Positions 61,040-64,000 of a stretch of 64,000 bases of DNA are shown here, one piece after another; position 1 is the stretch's first letter, and the number at the start of each line of letters is the position of its first letter. Location: positions 2,751,501 to 2,815,500 of the forward strand of contig NZ_CP031963.1 of assembly GCF_003443675.1 (NCBI RefSeq), in the 5' to 3' direction. The notes under the pieces are model-generated. The model was not told the DNA's origin. It did no database searches and worked only from the letters and a program-made list of their open reading frames with translations. The position numbers were made by a program, and so were the translations under genes. The stretch comes from Aquimarina sp. BL5. GTDB lineage: Bacteria; Bacteroidota; Bacteroidia; Flavobacteriales; Flavobacteriaceae.

Positions 61040-61382
61040 TATATTTTATTATATGTTATTGAACTCCTTAATTTATCATTTTATGAAATTCACAGAGCCC
61101 TAATAAAAAATAACGCTTTAAAAAAGTAATGAAACACTAAAACAATACAAAAAAATTAATTTAGTTAATTTTTTTAACAAAAATCGTTTAAAAACGAAAA
61201 AAAACATCCTTTAATTTTAATTTTTCTTAATACTTAATTTATTGTAAAAACTAATTATTATTCATATCCAGAATAAACGCTCATTTATGTAATCGTTTCA
61301 TTTTTTAGAATGAACCTTCTATAAATAAAAATACCTCAATTCCTGTAGAGGAACTGAGGTATTCATATTATATTAAACAATA
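61040..61382 (-). terminator. 343-base gap holding the odhB terminator (61330-61363)
   Basis: The hairpin aatacctcaattcc / ggaactgaggtatt (61330-61343 / 61350-61363, one mismatch) with a 6-base loop and a following T-rich minus-strand stretch ends the odhB unit, 20 bases after its stop. A second, pure A/T hairpin lies at 61149-61175 (aaaaaaattaa / ttaattttttt). The rest, upstream of lpxD, has no gene. Confidence 0.75.
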
Positions 61383-62600
61383 TTACATTTCCAATGCCTT
61401 GCTTATATTATTATTCATTAATAATTCTTCTGGGTTTTCTAATGCTTCTTTAACTGCTACTAAAAATCCAACAGATTCCTTACCATCAATAATTCTGTGA
61501 TCATATGATAATGCTACATACATAATAGGAGCTACTACAATTTGCCCATCCCTTACTATTGGTCTTTCTACAATATTATGCATCCCTAAAATAGCACTCT
61601 GAGGTGGATTAATGATTGGAGTAGACAACATACTTCCGAAAACTCCTCCATTGGTAATAGTAAAAGTTCCTCCTGTCATTTCATCCACAGTAATCTGTCC
61701 TTCGCGTGCTCTAATCGCCAATCTTTTCACTTCGGACTCAACACCTCTAAAACTTAGGTTTTCAGCATTTCTTATTACTGGTACCATTAATCCCTTTGGT
61801 CCGGAAACGGCAATACTGATATCCTGAAAATCAAAAGAAAGCATCTCTTTACCATCGATCATAGAATTTACAGACGGATACATTTTTAATGCACGTACAC
61901 AAGCCAATGTAAAGAATGACATAAACCCTAAACTCACGCCATGCTTACTTTTGAAAGCTTCTTTATACTGCTTTCTCAAGTCAAAAATAGGCTGCATATC
62001 CACTTCATTAAAAGTGGTCAACATAGCAGTTTCATTCTTAACTGAAACCAATCTTTCTGCCACCTTACGACGAAGCATTGATAGTTTTTTACGCGATTCT
62101 CCTCTACTTCCAGGTCCTGGTGTTCCCATAGACGGAGTAGCATCTACGGCATCGGCTTTGGTAATACGACCATCACGTCCGGTTCCTTTAACCTGAGAAG
62201 CATCAATACCTTTTTCTGCCAATACTTTCTTTGCAGCTGGAGAAGCAGTACCCGTAGCGTACGTTTCAGTTTTAGCAGGAGTAGCTGGTGCCGCAGCTGG
62301 AGCAGGAGTTTCTTCTTTCTTAACCTCTTTTGCTGGTTCTGAAGTATCTCCATCTGGTTTAGCTGCATCTGTATCAATGAGACATACAACTTCACCTACA
62401 GCTACCGCATCTCCCTCTTCTGCTTTTAGTGTTATAATACCACTAGCTTCTGCGGGAAGTTCCAATGTTGCTTTATCACTATCTACCTCTGCAATTGCCT
62501 GATCTTTCTCTACATAATCACCGTCTTCTACAAGCCATTGCGCTATTTCTACTTCTGTAATGGATTCTCCCGGAGAAGGGACTTTCATTTCTAAAGCCAT
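61383..62600 (-). CDS. odhB: Dihydrolipoyllysine succinyltransferase (E2 of 2-oxoglutarate dehydrogenase)
   Basis: 405 aa. Lipoyl domain (residues 1-~77) with the lipoylated Lys in EVDSDKATLELPAE; an Ala/Pro/Lys-rich linker (~80-115); a peripheral-subunit-binding domain (~118-155, SPAAKKVLAEKGIDASQVKG); and the catalytic domain (~175-405) with the active-site LSYDHRIIDGKESVGFL. TCA-cycle enzyme, with the E1 gene immediately upstream. One lipoyl domain is the normal number for the 2-oxoglutarate complex. Confidence 0.97.
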   Translation of the reverse strand: MALEMKVPSPGESITEVEIAQWLVEDGDYVEKDQAIAEVDSDKATLELPAEASGIITLKAEEGDAVAVGEVVCLIDTDAAKPDGDTSEPAKEVKKEETPAPAAAPATPAKTETYATGTASPAAKKVLAEKGIDASQVKGTGRDGRITKADAVDATPSMGTPGPGSRGESRKKLSMLRRKVAERLVSVKNETAMLTTFNEVDMQPIFDLRKQYKEAFKSKHGVSLGFMSFFTLACVRALKMYPSVNSMIDGKEMLSFDFQDISIAVSGPKGLMVPVIRNAENLSFRGVESEVKRLAIRAREGQITVDEMTGGTFTITNGGVFGSMLSTPIINPPQSAILGMHNIVERPIVRDGQIVVAPIMYVALSYDHRIIDGKESVGFLVAVKEALENPEELLMNNNISKALEM

Positions 62601-62664
62601 AATTCTAAATTTATACTTATATCGCTTTCGCGAAAATATTTCTATTTATAGTTATTTTATCCTA

Positions 62665-64000
62665 TTATTTCTTTTTTCGTCTTTGGTTGTTCTTTGTTTT
62701 ATCAAAAACAAAATCAATCACTTCCTGATGTCTTCTTTTAGATCTTGTTGCACTACCAGCTGCAGGTGCTCCATAGGGTCTTCTGCTAGCAAATCTAAAT
62801 GTATTCGCATCATCATAATGCATTAATATATGACTTAGTGCTCCCATATTTCGAGGTTCTTCCTGAGCCCAAACAATATCATCTGCTTTATATTTTTTGA
62901 TCAAGGCATCCATCTCTTTTACTGGAAGTGGAAATAATTGTTCTAACCTTACAAGGGCTACATCGTCCCTTTTTAATTCTTCTTTAGTTTCTAAAAGGTC
63001 ATAATAAAACTTACCTGTACAGAACACTAAGGTTTTAGTGTCTTTTGCCTTAGCAACTGGATCATCAATTACGGTTTGGAAACTTCCATTAGCAAATTCT
63101 TCTACAGAAGAAACCACTTTAGGATGACGCAATAAACTTTTTGGTGTAAAAATTATCAAAGGCTTACGATAATCAGCTTTCATTTGTCTTCTAAGTAAAT
63201 GAAACATATTTGCTGGTGTTGTTACATCCGCGACAAACATATTATCTTTTGCGCACAACTGAAGATATCGTTCCATTCTAGCAGAAGAATGCTCTGCTCC
63301 TTGTCCTTCGTATCCATGAGGCAATAACATTACCAGTCCATTCTGCAGTTTCCACTTATCCTCTGCTGAAGAAATATATTGGTCAATCATAATTTGAGCT
63401 CCGTTACTAAAGTCTCCAAATTGAGCTTCCCAAATAGCCAAGGTTTTCGGACTAGCCATTGCATACCCATAATCAAACCCTACTACTCCATATTCAGAAA
63501 GTAAAGAGTTATAAATATAAAAATCTCCTTGATCGCCTTTCAAATTATTTAGTAACAATACTTCTTCCTCACTATCTTCAACTTTTATAACGGCATGTCT
63601 ATGTGAAAAAGTTCCTCTCTCTACATCTTGTCCACTCATTCGAACATCATAACCTTCTTTAAGCAATGATCCATAAGCTAACAATTCTCCCATAGCCCAA
63701 TCCAATTGATCTTTCTCGAAAAACATTTTATGTCTTTGATCAATCAATCGTTCTATTTTACGAAGAAACTTTTTATCAGAAGGTAATTTAGTGATCACTT
63801 CTGCAATTTCAGTAAGATCTTCTTTAGCAAAAGTAGTATCAACAACCGCCATCATTTCATCTTCCTGAACTCTAGTAAAACCAGCCCATTCATCTTGCAT
63901 AAATGGAGTGATTACAGTTTTTTCTAACTTTCTGGAATCTTCTAATTCTTCTTCTAAGGATGCTTTATATTCTTTCTCAAGCTCTTTTACATAATCCTTA
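62665..64000 (-). CDS. sucA: 2-oxoglutarate dehydrogenase E1 component, C-terminal part (truncated by the window)
   Basis: The frame stays open to the last base of the window, so the 5' end lies outside; about 444 residues are visible. They cover the transketolase-like pyrimidine-binding region (LLAYGSLLKEGYDVRMSGQD-VERGTFSHRHA), MLLPHGYEGQGAEHSSARME, NMFHLLRRQM, KSLLRHPKVVSS and the C-terminal domain with ASRRPYGAPAAGSATRSKRR. An ATG at 63900 is internal, since coding sequence (KDYVKELEKEYKASLEEEL) continues upstream of it. Forms an operon with odhB, 64 bases downstream. Thiamine-diphosphate enzyme of the TCA cycle. Confidence 0.96.
   Translation of the reverse strand, partial: KDYVKELEKEYKASLEEELEDSRKLEKTVITPFMQDEWAGFTRVQEDEMMAVVDTTFAKEDLTEIAEVITKLPSDKKFLRKIERLIDQRHKMFFEKDQLDWAMGELLAYGSLLKEGYDVRMSGQDVERGTFSHRHAVIKVEDSEEEVLLLNNLKGDQGDFYIYNSLLSEYGVVGFDYGYAMASPKTLAIWEAQFGDFSNGAQIMIDQYISSAEDKWKLQNGLVMLLPHGYEGQGAEHSSARMERYLQLCAKDNMFVADVTTPANMFHLLRRQMKADYRKPLIIFTPKSLLRHPKVVSSVEEFANGSFQTVIDDPVAKAKDTKTLVFCTGKFYYDLLETKEELKRDDVALVRLEQLFPLPVKEMDALIKKYKADDIVWAQEEPRNMGALSHILMHYDDANTFRFASRRPYGAPAAGSATRSKRRHQEVIDFVFDKTKNNQRRKKK

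Noticed and set aside
61149..61175. A/T-only hairpin as a main terminator
   Set aside because: It contains no G-C pairs in the stem and lies far from any stop codon; listed only as part of the intergenic description.

Overview
The window looks like a chromosomal segment of a marine-type flavobacterium (Bacteroidota, Flavobacteriaceae; an Aquimarina-like genome would fit, but that is inference). The reasons are the low-GC sequence, A-rich ribosome-binding regions, TAnnTTTG-type -7 promoter boxes, a type IX secretion C-terminal tail on the glycoside hydrolase, a PorT-like outer-membrane protein, ExbD genes in Bacteroidota order, and double-glycine-leader peptides of the kind common in this phylum. 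No rRNA, CRISPR array, insertion sequence or integrase was seen. There is one tRNA (Ser, GGA).

Layout. 0-5 kb (minus): a TonB-energising operon of ExbB, a small membrane protein and two ExbD, then a terminator and a second, duplicated ExbD pair followed by a PorT-like barrel. 5-7.2 kb: tRNA-Ser, type I asparaginase and a TatD-family nuclease. 7.4-15.7 kb (accessory locus A): an orphan double-glycine peptide, a small conserved protein, a divergent ECF sigma / membrane TPR anti-sigma-like pair, a lipoprotein, a PKD-barrel protein, a TPR-CHAT protease-like protein and a retropepsin-like aspartyl protease, then a palindromic MITE-like element. 16-19 kb: a formyltransferase-like protein and two near-duplicate phage-tail-collar proteins. 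19-27.6 kb (housekeeping): a FtsX-type permease, purH and the mreB-mreC-mreD-mrdA-rodA cell-shape cluster. 27.6-32 kb: a membrane-anchored nuclease and a ribosomal-peptide cassette made of a degenerate-C39/VKOR/thioredoxin fusion and five cysteine-rich precursors with a double-glycine (or GS) leader; three of these are under 60 residues and easily missed. 32-37.9 kb (accessory locus B): a second ECF sigma / TPR anti-sigma-like pair divergent from a lipoprotein, a TPR-CHAT protein and a LuxR-type response regulator. 37.9-64 kb: mostly core genes (OppC-like permease, Prc protease, surE, lpxB, an NlpC/P60 hydrolase, comEC, a beta-lactamase-like hydrolase, a MORN protein, thioredoxin, POT transporter, DPP-IV-like peptidase, HMG-CoA reductase with a GHMP kinase, a secreted GH9 enzyme, lpxD, odhB and the C-terminal part of sucA, which runs off the window).

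The most interesting content is the repeated architecture in loci A and B: ECF sigma and membrane TPR anti-sigma-like protein on one strand, and a lipoprotein plus TPR-CHAT protein on the other. In both loci the same candidate ECF promoter, GGGTAA-N12-GTTGT, lies just upstream of the lipoprotein gene with identical spacing. Both loci also sit next to double-glycine peptides. I infer a regulated envelope module in which a caspase-like CHAT protein works with, or on, the sigma/anti-sigma switch. This resembles in principle the CHAT protease / anti-sigma logic of type III-E CRISPR systems, but there are no cas genes here.
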